DNA of 15,521 bases, from assembly GCA_964387495.1 (NCBI GenBank), contig CAYLXB010000076.1:1-15521 (forward strand), written 5' to 3'. The translations under genes were made by a program, and so were the position numbers. This document shows, one piece after another, positions 1 through 6,706 of the stretch. Positions within the stretch are counted from its first letter, which is position 1. The number at the start of each line of letters is the position of its first letter. The stretch is from DSXF01 sp964387495 (GTDB taxonomy: Bacteria > Chloroflexota > Anaerolineae > Anaerolineales > Villigracilaceae). The notes beneath the pieces are model-generated. The model saw nothing but the letters and a program-made list of their open reading frames with translations. It had not been told where the DNA came from and ran no database searches.

Positions 1-20
1 AGCGGACGTAGTTGGATGTC

Positions 21-49
21 TTGCCAAGCGGAGGGAGGCGCGGTAAGAT
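21..49 (+). promoter_or_regulatory. Probable promoter giving a leaderless divIC-like mRNA
   Basis: A -35-like TTGCCA (21-26) is followed after exactly 17 bases by a -10-like TAAGAT (44-49). The expected start of transcription falls on or beside the ATG at 56, six bases after the -10 box. The purine-rich GGAGGGAGG at 31-39 is too far from the ATG to serve as a ribosome binding site. The pattern TAnnnT, six bases, ATG is the usual signature of leaderless transcripts. The first 46 bases may also hold the last codons of an upstream gene (an in-frame TAA at 44-46), but there is too little to identify it. Confidence 0.4.
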
Positions 50-55
50 AATGGT

Positions 56-433
56 ATGCAACGCTGGCATTTTTCTCTGGGCAAGGCCGGCCTTTTGGTC
101 ATGGGTGCCATTTTGTTCCTGGTGGTGATGAATTTCAACGCCCGGCTGGAGCAGTTGGACAGCCTGAGCCAGCAGGCAAAGCAGGCCCGGGTAGAGGCGA
201 CGCAGGTGGTGCAGACCCAGGTAGCATTGAGCACGCAGATGGCATATGCGACTTCCGACCAGGCTGTGCAGGATTGGGCGTATGCGGAGGGGCATATGGT
301 GCAGGAGGGGGATGTGCTGGTGGTGCCGCTGGGGGTGCCGGGCAGCCCGCCGATCGAGGTCAGCCAGCCCACACCGGTGCCCACGCCGATGCATAACTGG
401 GAAATCTGGTGGGAGCTTTTCTTTGGAGATTAG
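56..433 (+). CDS. DivIC/FtsB-like septum formation initiator
   Basis: This 125-residue protein has the layout of small bitopic divisome proteins. A short basic N-terminus is followed by one membrane segment (about residues 11-27) and a polar stretch of about 30 residues rich in Gln, Ala and Leu that should form a coiled coil. The segment at about 62-92 (AYATSDQAVQDWAYAEGHMV, then a QEGDVLVVPL-type run) matches the conserved C-terminal pattern of DivIC/FtsB proteins, where an Ala/Glu helix leads into a 'GMVxxGE' turn. The family links early and late divisome proteins during septum formation. The tail is Pro- and Trp-rich. No neighbouring gene in the window belongs to division, and a terminator follows directly, so it is probably monocistronic here or the last gene of an operon starting outside. 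The family call is moderately strong; FtsB and DivIC cannot be separated from sequence alone. Confidence 0.65.
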   Translation: MQRWHFSLGKAGLLVMGAILFLVVMNFNARLEQLDSLSQQAKQARVEATQVVQTQVALSTQMAYATSDQAVQDWAYAEGHMVQEGDVLVVPLGVPGSPPIEVSQPTPVPTPMHNWEIWWELFFGD

Positions 434-468
434 CCGCCTGACGTGCGGGGCACGCCAGGGATCCGAAG

Positions 469-500
469 TGCGACGCAGAACCGACGGGCGTCGCATTTTT
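469..500 (+). terminator. Rho-independent terminator after the divIC-like gene
   Basis: TGCGACGC (469-476) and its exact complement GCGTCGCA (488-495) form an 8-bp stem around an 11-base loop, followed directly by five T (496-500). It lies 36 bases after the divIC-like stop codon and about 50 bases before lysA, so it separates the two units. Confidence 0.75.
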
Positions 501-549
501 CGTCACGAGAGGCCGCGCGCGGGCGCATTCTACACACCGGATGGAGAGC

Positions 550-1872
550 ATGAAACGCCTTGAACTTTTTCCCGTCACGACCCGGATCGAAAACGACCGC
601 CTGTACACCGGCGGCTGCGACCTGGCGGCACTGGCCGGGGAATTTGGGACGCCGCTGTACGTGTACGACCGCGCCACGCTGGATGCGGCGCTCTCCCAAT
701 ACCGGGAGGCGCTCGGCCGCCACTACCCTGCCCCATGGGGGCTGACGTACGCGGGCAAGGCGTTCCTGTGCCAGGCGGTGGCGGGCTGGGCGCAGGCAGG
801 GGGGCTGTGGGTGGATTGCAGCGGGCTGGGCGAGATCGCGATTGCCAGGGCGGCAGGGGTGCCGCGGGAGCAGATCGCGGTGCACGGGGTGAACAAGTCG
901 GAGGCGGACCTGCAGGCGGCGGTGGAACAGGCGGGAACGATCGTGGTGGACAACCTGACGGAAGTGCGGCGCCTGGCGGCACTGGGGCGGGCCGGCGGGC
1001 GGATGCCGGAGGTTTGGCTGCGGCTGCTGCCGGGGGAGACGGTGGCGACGCATGCCTACACGCAAACCGGTCAGCACGACAGCAAGTTCGGGATGGAAGA
1101 GCAGGAGCTGGTGGAGGCGGCGCACCTGTGCCGGGACGGGGGCTTGCCCGTACGCGGGCTGCACTTCCACCTGGGATCGCAGTTCAAGGAGCCCGGTCCG
1201 CTCGGGCCGGCGGTCGAGAAGGCGATGGACCTGGCGGAGGAGCTGGCGCTCACGGCGCGGCTGCGCCCGGACGGCTCCCCCTCCGGCGGTGACGGCTCCT
1301 GGGTGCTGTCACCGGGCGGCGGGTGGGGCATGGCGTATCACGAGGATGACCTGCCCGCGCCGGAGATCGAGGCGTATGTACGGTTCATCGCGGAGGCAGT
1401 CAAGGCGGGCTGCCGGAAACGCGGCCTGCCCCTGCCGCACCTGCAGCTGGAGCCGGGGCGCAGCCTGGTGGCACGCGCCGGGGTGGCGCTCTACCGGGTG
1501 GGGACGGTGAAGCGCCGGCCGGGGCGCACCTGGCTGTTGATCGACGGGGGGCTGGCCGACAACCCGCGCCATGCATTGTACGGGGCACGCTACAGTGCGC
1601 TGACGGTGGCAGGCCCGGGCCGGGAGATGAGCGGGCCGGTCTCGATCGCGGGGCCGTACTGCGAGTCGGGGGATATCCTCATCGAGGGCCTGCCCATGCC
1701 GGAGGTGGCGGAGGGCGAGTTGATCGCGGTGCCGGTGAGCGGGGCCTACCAGTTGAGCATGGCGAGCAACTACAACGGGGCACGGCGGCCGGCGGTGGTC
1801 TGGCTGGAAGACGGACAGGCGCGGCTGATCCAGCGCAGGGAGATGCCCGAGGACTTGCTGCGAAGGGAGTGA
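550..1872 (+). CDS. lysA: Diaminopimelate decarboxylase
   Basis: A PLP-dependent fold-type III decarboxylase of 440 residues, close to the usual LysA length. It removes CO2 from meso-diaminopimelate to give L-lysine, the last step of lysine synthesis, in the cytoplasm. Visible signatures are the PLP lysine in YAGKA (Lys70), the HFHLGSQ motif near 205, the EPGRS phosphate-binding motif near 301 and GPYCESGD near 369-376, whose Cys-Glu-Ser-x-Asp is the substrate and dimer-interface motif of the family. I chose the ATG at 550 over the in-frame ATG at 541 because GGAGA lies just upstream and the protein then begins at the conserved region. The stop is three bases before the methyltransferase ATG, so the two are probably cotranscribed. 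A related group III decarboxylase with another substrate is possible. Confidence 0.82.
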   Translation: MKRLELFPVTTRIENDRLYTGGCDLAALAGEFGTPLYVYDRATLDAALSQYREALGRHYPAPWGLTYAGKAFLCQAVAGWAQAGGLWVDCSGLGEIAIARAAGVPREQIAVHGVNKSEADLQAAVEQAGTIVVDNLTEVRRLAALGRAGGRMPEVWLRLLPGETVATHAYTQTGQHDSKFGMEEQELVEAAHLCRDGGLPVRGLHFHLGSQFKEPGPLGPAVEKAMDLAEELALTARLRPDGSPSGGDGSWVLSPGGGWGMAYHEDDLPAPEIEAYVRFIAEAVKAGCRKRGLPLPHLQLEPGRSLVARAGVALYRVGTVKRRPGRTWLLIDGGLADNPRHALYGARYSALTVAGPGREMSGPVSIAGPYCESGDILIEGLPMPEVAEGELIAVPVSGAYQLSMASNYNGARRPAVVWLEDGQARLIQRREMPEDLLRRE

Positions 1873-1875
1873 AGC

Positions 1876-2637
1876 ATGTTATACGATACGTTCAGTTCGG
1901 ATTACGACCGCTTCGTCAACTGGCCGGGGCGGCTGGCGGTGGAAATGCCTTTCCTCGAGCACCAACTGCGGGAGACGGGTGCACGGCGGGTGCTGGACAG
2001 CGCCTGCGGGACGGGCATGCATGCCATCGCACTGGCCCAATTAGGATATGAAGTGGTGGGCACGGACCTGAGCGCCGGGATGATCGAACGGGCGCGGACC
2101 AACGCGGCAGCGGCCGGGGTGAGGGTGCAGTTCGAGGCGGCGGGGTTTGGGGAACTGCAGGCCAGGCTGGGGCGGGAAGATTTCGAGGCGGTGTTGTGCC
2201 TGGGGAATTCCCTGCCGCACCTGCTGACGGGCGCGGAACTGGCGGCGGCGCTGGCCGATTTTGCGGCCTGCCTGCGGCCGGGCGGGCTGGGGCTGTTCCA
2301 GAACCGCAATTTCGAGGCCGTGATGAAGCGGCGCGAGCGCTGGATGGAACCACAGGCGGCCCGCGAGGGGGAGACGGAATGGCTCTTCCTGCGCTTCTAC
2401 GACTTCGAGGCGGACGGGCTGATCAACTTCAACGTGGTGACCCTGCGGCGGGAGGGGGCGGGGGGCTGGCAGCAGGCGGCCAACGCGACGCGGCTGCGCC
2501 CGCTGCTGCAAGAGGAGATGCAGGCGGCCATGGCGGCGGCCGGGTTCGAGGCCGTGACCTGCTTCGGGGATATGGCGGGCACACCCTTCGAGGCGGCTTC
2601 GAGCGGGAACCTGGTATTGACGGGAAGACGGAAGTGA
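1876..2637 (+). CDS. Class I SAM-dependent methyltransferase
   Basis: A 253-residue Rossmann-fold methyltransferase. Motif I is VLDSACGTG (39-47), and the acidic residue at the end of strand beta-2 that holds the SAM ribose is Asp64 in GTDLS. A motif IV-like stretch, AVLCLGNSLPHL, follows near 107-118. The 'LGNSLPHL' style and overall size resemble small-molecule methyltransferases related to glycine or sarcosine N-methyltransferases, but the substrate cannot be read from the sequence. It starts three bases after lysA, with GGGAGTGAAG acting as ribosome binding site, and ends one base before the regulator gene. All three genes therefore look like one transcription unit. No signal peptide or membrane segment is seen. 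Confidence 0.8.
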   Translation: MLYDTFSSDYDRFVNWPGRLAVEMPFLEHQLRETGARRVLDSACGTGMHAIALAQLGYEVVGTDLSAGMIERARTNAAAAGVRVQFEAAGFGELQARLGREDFEAVLCLGNSLPHLLTGAELAAALADFAACLRPGGLGLFQNRNFEAVMKRRERWMEPQAAREGETEWLFLRFYDFEADGLINFNVVTLRREGAGGWQQAANATRLRPLLQEEMQAAMAAAGFEAVTCFGDMAGTPFEAASSGNLVLTGRRK

Positions 2638-2638
2638 G

Positions 2639-3316
2639 ATGGGGACCGAAAGCCCGCTGAGCCGGTTGAAACATTTCGGCGAACTGCCGGGGGGATTGCA
2701 GCAGGCGATCCTGGCGGCCGGAAGCCTGCGCCGCTTCGCCGAGGGGCAGGTGATCTACGTGGAGGGCGAAGCCGCGGATACCGTTTACATCCTGATGGCG
2801 GGCTGGGTGAGAGCGACCCGCATGAACCGGGAAGGGCGGGAACAAGCGATGATGTTCCTGCAGCCGGTGGAACTATTCGGGGATATCGGAGTGCTGACAA
2901 GCTCAGCCTATCCCGGCACGGCAGTAGCGCTGGAGGCCGTGGAGGCCTGGGCGATCCCGGCAGAAAGGTTCCTTGACCTGGTCAAACGCCATTCCGAGCT
3001 GGCGCTGGCGGTCATCCGCCACCTGGGGGAACGGGTGCTGTACTATACGGCGCTGGTGGAAGACCTGTCCCTGCGGTCGGTGGAGGCGCGGCTGGCAAAT
3101 ACCCTGCTGCGGCATGCCGAAGTGCGCGACGGGCAATTGATCGTGCCGCGGCGGGACTGGACGACCTTCGATGAGATGGCGATCCGGCTGGGGACGGTGC
3201 GGGATGTGCTCAGCCGGGCCTTGAAGACCCTGGAGGCGGAAAACCTGCTCAAGGTGGAGAAGCAGGCGGTCATCCTGCTGGATCCGAAAGGGCTGGCAAA
3301 GCGCGGGGACTCGTAG
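2639..3316 (+). CDS. Crp/Fnr-family transcriptional regulator (cysteine-free)
   Basis: A 225-residue two-domain regulator. Residues about 14-125 form a cyclic-nucleotide-binding-type beta barrel (the GQVIYVEGEAADTVYIL and LFGDIGVL stretches), followed by the long dimer helix (about 116-150) and a winged helix-turn-helix near 170-215. The recognition helix reads LGTVRDVLSRAL (184-195), with Arg188, Asp189 and Arg193 in the places where Crp has Arg, Glu and Arg. There is no cysteine anywhere, so it cannot be a 4Fe-4S FNR. That fits a nucleotide-, heme- or NO-responsive member such as the DNR/NnrR type, but the ligand is not known. Its start lies one base after the methyltransferase stop. Matching palindromes precede the next two genes (3321-3336 and 4239-4254), making it the obvious candidate regulator of the membrane cluster downstream. 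Confidence 0.88.
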   Translation: MGTESPLSRLKHFGELPGGLQQAILAAGSLRRFAEGQVIYVEGEAADTVYILMAGWVRATRMNREGREQAMMFLQPVELFGDIGVLTSSAYPGTAVALEAVEAWAIPAERFLDLVKRHSELALAVIRHLGERVLYYTALVEDLSLRSVEARLANTLLRHAEVRDGQLIVPRRDWTTFDEMAIRLGTVRDVLSRALKTLEAENLLKVEKQAVILLDPKGLAKRGDS

Positions 3317-3320
3317 GGCA

Positions 3321-3336
3321 TACGACAAAAGTCGCA
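3321..3336 (+). promoter_or_regulatory. Predicted Crp/Fnr-type operator, class II position
   Basis: TACGACAAAAGTCGCA contains the exact inverted repeat CGAC-N4-GTCG, centred at 3328.5. A -10-like TATACT sits at 3358-3363, so the start should be near 3370 and the operator centre near -41.5, where class II Crp/Fnr activators bind in place of a -35 box. No convincing -35 box is present. The site matches the palindrome at 4239-4254 under the consensus TRYGACAWAWGTYRCA. It lies five bases after the regulator's stop codon. Confidence 0.55.
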
Positions 3337-3348
3337 CAAAGAATTCCG

Positions 3349-3377
3349 GCCAGTCTGTATACTACAAGCAGACTGGC
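3349..3377 (+). promoter_or_regulatory. -10 box inside the loop of a 9-bp inverted repeat
   Basis: GCCAGTCTG (3349-3357) and CAGACTGGC (3369-3377) are exact complements separated by 11 bases that contain the -10-like TATACT (3358-3363). The hairpin is followed by a T-rich run (TTTCTTTTTA, 3381-3390), so it could end transcription of the upstream regulator gene. It could equally be an operator for a second factor over the start site of the 3407 gene. The sequence alone does not decide between these. Confidence 0.5.
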
Positions 3378-3406
3378 TGATTTCTTTTTAATCGAGGAGG
3401 AACACA

Positions 3407-4210
3407 ATGAAAGGCAACCACAAACTTGGAGCGGCGCTGGCGGTGCTGGGCATCCTGACCGGGCTGTTGATCTTCTACCTGCTGGCGCAGCAATACAACC
3501 TGGTGATCGAGGCGAAGGTGGTGGACGGGCGCACCGACGAGGCCACCTCGGTGCGCATCACCTACGCAGTGCTCGGCTGGATCGGGATCACGGCCGGGGC
3601 AGTCTGGGCCGCGGTGCTGTACGGCTTTTTGAACAAAGAGAAGTGGGCCTGGTTCTGGGGCGCGGTGGCGGCGACCATCCAGCTGCTGGCGGGCTTCTTC
3701 CCGATGATCCCGGCCATGGACAGCCACCTGCCGATCCCCACCCTGTCGGTCTTCCTGCTGGGGGCGGTGCTGTGGTTCGGGATGCTCTTCATCGGCGGGG
3801 TGGCGAAGAAGATCATCGGGCTGACCTTCGCGGCCGGGCTGGCATACGTGCTGACATTCATCGACGGGGTGGCGCCCATCGCCAAATACACCACTTCGCA
3901 CAACGATCCCTTCTGGAACGGCATGTACGTGATGTCGCAGCAGGTCAGCTGGTGGGGGGCGGCAGCCTGGGCCATGTTCATCTTCGGGGTGCTGAAGAAG
4001 AAAGCCTGGGCGGTGCCGGTGGGCATCTTTGCGGGGAGCATGTCCATGCTGGCCGGGTATCCGCTGGGCGTGCATAACGCGTTGTTCGAGGTGAAGCGTT
4101 TTTCGATGTTCCTGCCGGCACCGCTGTTGAGCACGGCGCTGATGATCTACCTGTTGCTGCCGGGGACAGGCAGGATGTTGAAGGCGTGGAACGAAGGAGG
4201 GGAGGTGTAA
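3407..4210 (+). CDS. Eight-segment integral membrane protein, family not recognised
   Basis: A 267-residue polytopic membrane protein I cannot assign. About eight hydrophobic segments are visible (near 7-27, 50-70, 78-98, 107-128, 132-150, 182-201, 204-222 and 236-255). Polar loops carry isolated histidines (His5, and those in MDSHLP, TTSHNDP and GVHNAL) that could bind a metal or heme but form no known motif. The C-terminal tail is short and charged. The start is set by a strong ribosome binding site, GAGGAGG, six to seven bases before the ATG. It is the first gene behind the predicted class II promoter at 3321-3363 and is followed by a second, separately regulated promoter. Its position next to an oxidase-like protein and hemerythrin suggests a role in electron transfer or gas sensing, which is inference. 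Confidence 0.75.
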   Translation: MKGNHKLGAALAVLGILTGLLIFYLLAQQYNLVIEAKVVDGRTDEATSVRITYAVLGWIGITAGAVWAAVLYGFLNKEKWAWFWGAVAATIQLLAGFFPMIPAMDSHLPIPTLSVFLLGAVLWFGMLFIGGVAKKIIGLTFAAGLAYVLTFIDGVAPIAKYTTSHNDPFWNGMYVMSQQVSWWGAAAWAMFIFGVLKKKAWAVPVGIFAGSMSMLAGYPLGVHNALFEVKRFSMFLPAPLLSTALMIYLLLPGTGRMLKAWNEGGEV

Positions 4211-4238
4211 GGGCAGATCGAGGGGATTTGAATGCGGA

Positions 4239-4254
4239 TGTGACATATGTTACA
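4239..4254 (+). promoter_or_regulatory. Predicted Crp/Fnr-type operator, class II position
   Basis: TGTGACATATGTTACA is a near-perfect 16-bp palindrome (one mismatched pair) that also resembles the classical TGTGA-N6-TCACA Crp site. Its centre, 4246.5, is about 41.5 bases before the start predicted from the extended -10 at 4274-4282. Together with the site at 3321-3336 it defines a shared consensus, which supports control by the adjacent regulator gene. Confidence 0.65.
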
Positions 4255-4271
4255 GCAATCAAGAGTGCACC

Positions 4272-4282
4272 TGTGACATAAT
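4272..4282 (+). promoter_or_regulatory. Extended -10 promoter of the 7-TM gene
   Basis: TGACATAAT (4274-4282) reads as an extended -10 (TG, one base, CATAAT). No -35 box is present at the right distance, as expected for a class II activated promoter. The bases TGTGACATA (4272-4280) repeat the left part of the operator at 4239 exactly 33 bases downstream, about three helical turns, so a second half-site may overlap the -10. Confidence 0.5.
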
Positions 4283-4340
4283 CCAATATGGGAGGCAGCC
4301 GCACATGGCTGCCGGATCCATATTTCAAAAGGAGAATGTC

Positions 4341-4946
4341 ATGTTCACACTCAACAACCTGTTCCTGCTGTTGACGGGCCTGCTGGCGGCGTACCTGTGC
4401 TGGTATTTCTGGAAGCGCTACGGGCTGCACAAGGCACTGCACAACATCTATTACCTGATGGGATTCGCAGTGCTTTTGGTTTCGGGCCTGCTGTTGATCT
4501 TCCTGGGGCTGGACATCCTGGCCTCGCCCCTTGTGCTGACGGTGGCGAGCCTGATCCCGCTGGGCATCTCGATGGGCTTGGCCGAGGAGTACTTCCCCTC
4601 CTGGAAGAAGTATTTCAAGTGGTTCGCGGCAATCGGCTTCATCGCCATTGCAATCACCAGCATCGGCGGGATGGATACGTTGAAGAAGATCGCCGTGCCG
4701 CTGTTCCACGGCGTGGCAGGGCTGGTCATCTTCCTGGGGCCGTTCGCGGCCAAGGGCGCGCCCAAGGGTTTCTGGTGGGTCGGCATCGGCGGGCTGCTGA
4801 TCGGGCTGGGCGGGATCGCGCTGGCGTTCATCTCCCTCGGCAAGCAGCTGCTGTTCTTCAGCCCCGAATTCGTGATGCTGATCCTGTGCCCGCTGCTGTT
4901 CCTGATGACGGGCGCTTTCGCACTGGGCTTTACCAAGAAGGGTTAA
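4341..4946 (+). CDS. Seven-segment membrane protein, paralogue of the 9317 gene
   Basis: A 201-residue hydrophobic protein with about seven membrane segments and almost no soluble domain. I do not recognise the family. It is clearly related to the protein at 9317-9916. Both begin with an LLLTGLLAA segment starting near residue 9, share the stretch around 'FAVLLVSGLLLIFLG' followed by a 'SLIPLGISMGL' segment, and keep a His-Gly-x-Ala-Gly motif (LFHGVAGLVIFLGP here). The conserved histidine inside a helix might bind heme or a metal. The start at 4341 has AAAGGAG six bases upstream; an ATG at 4305 lacks one. The gene sits alone behind its own predicted Crp/Fnr promoter and is closed by a hairpin at 4964-4993. 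Confidence 0.75.
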   Translation: MFTLNNLFLLLTGLLAAYLCWYFWKRYGLHKALHNIYYLMGFAVLLVSGLLLIFLGLDILASPLVLTVASLIPLGISMGLAEEYFPSWKKYFKWFAAIGFIAIAITSIGGMDTLKKIAVPLFHGVAGLVIFLGPFAAKGAPKGFWWVGIGGLLIGLGGIALAFISLGKQLLFFSPEFVMLILCPLLFLMTGAFALGFTKKG

Positions 4947-4963
4947 ACTAATTAACCGCAGGG

Positions 4964-4993
4964 GACCCGCCCTGAATTGTTGCAGGGCGGGTC
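4964..4993 (+). terminator. Strong hairpin after the 7-TM gene
   Basis: GACCCGCCCTG (4964-4974) and CAGGGCGGGTC (4983-4993) form an 11-bp perfect stem with an 8-base loop. No clear T run follows, so it is an atypical terminator or an mRNA 3' stabiliser. A smaller inverted repeat, GGTTAA-N5-TTAACC (4941-4957), overlaps the stop codon just before it. Confidence 0.5.
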
Positions 4994-5088
4994 TCCGAAC
5001 AAGTATTTATAACACGTTGCAGGTACAATGACGGGAAGGGCACGCCGGGAGGCAATGCCGAAAAACCGCCCCCTCCGGCCTTCGGCCA

Positions 5089-5127
5089 CCTCCCCCAAAT
5101 GGCGAAAAGCACGCCATTTTGGGGAGG
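5089..5127 (+). repeat. Long intergenic palindrome ahead of the oxidase-like gene
   Basis: CTCCCCCAAATGGCG (5090-5104) pairs with CGCCATTTTGGGGAG (5112-5126) with one mismatch; the flanking C5089-G5127 pair extends the stem to 16 bp around a 7-base loop. A smaller hairpin, GGCC-TTC-GGCC, lies just upstream at 5078-5088. The GC-rich character suggests a dispersed intergenic repeat element. Between 4947 and 5230 I see these hairpins, a weak -10-like TACAAT at 5024-5029 and no open frame with protein character. Transcription of the 5231 gene must start in or near this leader, but no good promoter is evident. Confidence 0.6.
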
Positions 5128-5230
5128 AGAGGTGAGAGTTGTCTTGAGAATAGCAGACGGTCAGGCACGGCGGTGCCGGTGGGAGGCTGCGCCGGCGGGC
5201 GTTGAATAATCCTTGGCAGGAGTTTTGCGG

Positions 5231-6706
5231 ATGGAATTCATCAAAGAGCGGTTCAAGTATCTGTTCGGGTCGACCAAGGGGCTGATCCTGGTGGCAATCG
5301 CCATGATCGGGATGGAGACGGCCCTGTTCGGCATGCTCTCGGGGCCGATGGCCGAGATGGGCGTGCGCGAGGTGGTGGTGCGGCTGTTCAGGATGGATAT
5401 CGTGCAGGCGGAGCGTGAAGGGCGGATCATCATCTTGTACCATTCCATCGCCATGGCGGTGGTGGCGATCGAGACCTACATGGTCACCAGCCTGCTAAAG
5501 ATGAAAGCCTTCTACAAGACGGCGGTGCGGGTGCTGATCACCGTTGGCTACCTGATGGCGATGATCTTCGGGATGGGCTTTGCCTACTGGGGGCACAACT
5601 GGGCGCTGCACGGGGTGTACATTGCTGGCCTGAGCCTGATCTTCTTCGCGGGCGTGCTGCTGGTGATCGGGCTGTGGCCGTGGAACCCGGAATATTACCA
5701 GCCGGACAAGGAATATGCCCGCACCCGCAAGGGTGTGGACCTGGAACGGGTGGCATTCTTCGCCACCGCCCTGACGACGGTGATCTCGGCCCTGTTCGGG
5801 GCCGTGCCGGGGTCGTTCTTCGGCAACGGTTTCGAGGTATTCCTGGCCGAGAACGTGATCCGCTTCCCGGAAAAAACGACCATGGAATATTCGGTCATCG
5901 GCCACCTGCACATCATGCTGGCCCTGATCGGGATCATGATCACGCTGATCATCGGGCGCTGGCTGAACTTCAGGGGCAACTGGCATAAGGTCGCCATGCC
6001 GCTGATGATCCTGGGCACCATCGTGCTCAACCTGGGCGTGTGGGGGGTGGTCACGCCGCTGGAGCCGATCGCGCACATGATCATCTACGTGGGGGCCACG
6101 CCCTCCATGCTGGCGGCGCTGTTCCTGCTGATCTGGGAATGGGGCCAGTTGATCCGGGAGGGCACGGCGGGCATCCCGAAACCCACCTTCGGCCAAAAGA
6201 TCAGCGCCATGATCTACGACCCGCTGCGCTTCGGCCCGCTGTGGCAGATGCTGTTCATGAATTTCACCACCAGCGGCCTGGGCATCTTCATGGCCATCCG
6301 CCTGGACGAGATCTTCCGCGTCTGGCCGGCGCGCGAGGAACGCATCGAACTGACCGGGCACTGGCACGTGCTCTCGGCCATCATCGCCACCATCATCCTG
6401 CTGTACTACGGCGACATGCTGGGGCTGAAGGGCAGGCTGCGCCAGTGGTACGGCTGGAGCATCATCGTGCTGTCGGATATCGCCTTCGCGGCCGTGACCA
6501 TCTTCGAGATGAAGCGGCTGTTCATCAGCGAGGCCGCACAACAGCCGCTGGTGAACGGGCTCATGTACGCCATTGATTTCGGGCTGGGGATGATGCTGGT
6601 AACCCTGGCAGCCCTGATGGTCTGGCGGCTGAGCGACCTGTTCAAGAAAAAAGGGCGCTGGACGGACGAGCAGGGCCAGGAACTGGCGCAGGAGGTGAAG
6701 AAATGA
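5231..6706 (+). CDS. 12-TM heme-copper-oxidase subunit I-like protein, divergent active site
   Basis: A 491-residue protein with twelve clear membrane segments and no large soluble domain, the size and topology of heme-copper oxidase subunit I. Histidines occur in TM2 (His71), TM6 (His225 and His227 in GHLH) and TM10 (His377 and His379 in GHWH). TM2, TM6 and TM10 are the helices that carry metal ligands in that superfamily, and His-x-His in TM10 with His in TM2 is its two-heme signature. The usual TM6 His-Pro-Glu-Val-Tyr motif and TM7 His-His pair are absent; other membrane-edge histidines are His251 and His282. It may be a divergent NO reductase or oxidase, or a diheme protein without CuB. 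The ATG at 5231 is chosen because GGCAGGAG lies eight bases upstream. It overlaps the lipoprotein gene by four bases (ATGA), which implies a shared complex. No subunit II, cytochrome c or cupredoxin gene is near. Confidence 0.6.
   Translation: MEFIKERFKYLFGSTKGLILVAIAMIGMETALFGMLSGPMAEMGVREVVVRLFRMDIVQAEREGRIIILYHSIAMAVVAIETYMVTSLLKMKAFYKTAVRVLITVGYLMAMIFGMGFAYWGHNWALHGVYIAGLSLIFFAGVLLVIGLWPWNPEYYQPDKEYARTRKGVDLERVAFFATALTTVISALFGAVPGSFFGNGFEVFLAENVIRFPEKTTMEYSVIGHLHIMLALIGIMITLIIGRWLNFRGNWHKVAMPLMILGTIVLNLGVWGVVTPLEPIAHMIIYVGATPSMLAALFLLIWEWGQLIREGTAGIPKPTFGQKISAMIYDPLRFGPLWQMLFMNFTTSGLGIFMAIRLDEIFRVWPAREERIELTGHWHVLSAIIATIILLYYGDMLGLKGRLRQWYGWSIIVLSDIAFAAVTIFEMKRLFISEAAQQPLVNGLMYAIDFGLGMMLVTLAALMVWRLSDLFKKKGRWTDEQGQELAQEVKK

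Noticed and set aside
2639..3316. Oxygen-sensing FNR with an Fe-S cluster
   Set aside because: The protein contains no cysteine.
4272..4287. A second complete Crp/Fnr operator overlapping the -10
   Set aside because: Only the left half TGTGACATA is present; there is no matching right half, so it is noted as a half-site only.
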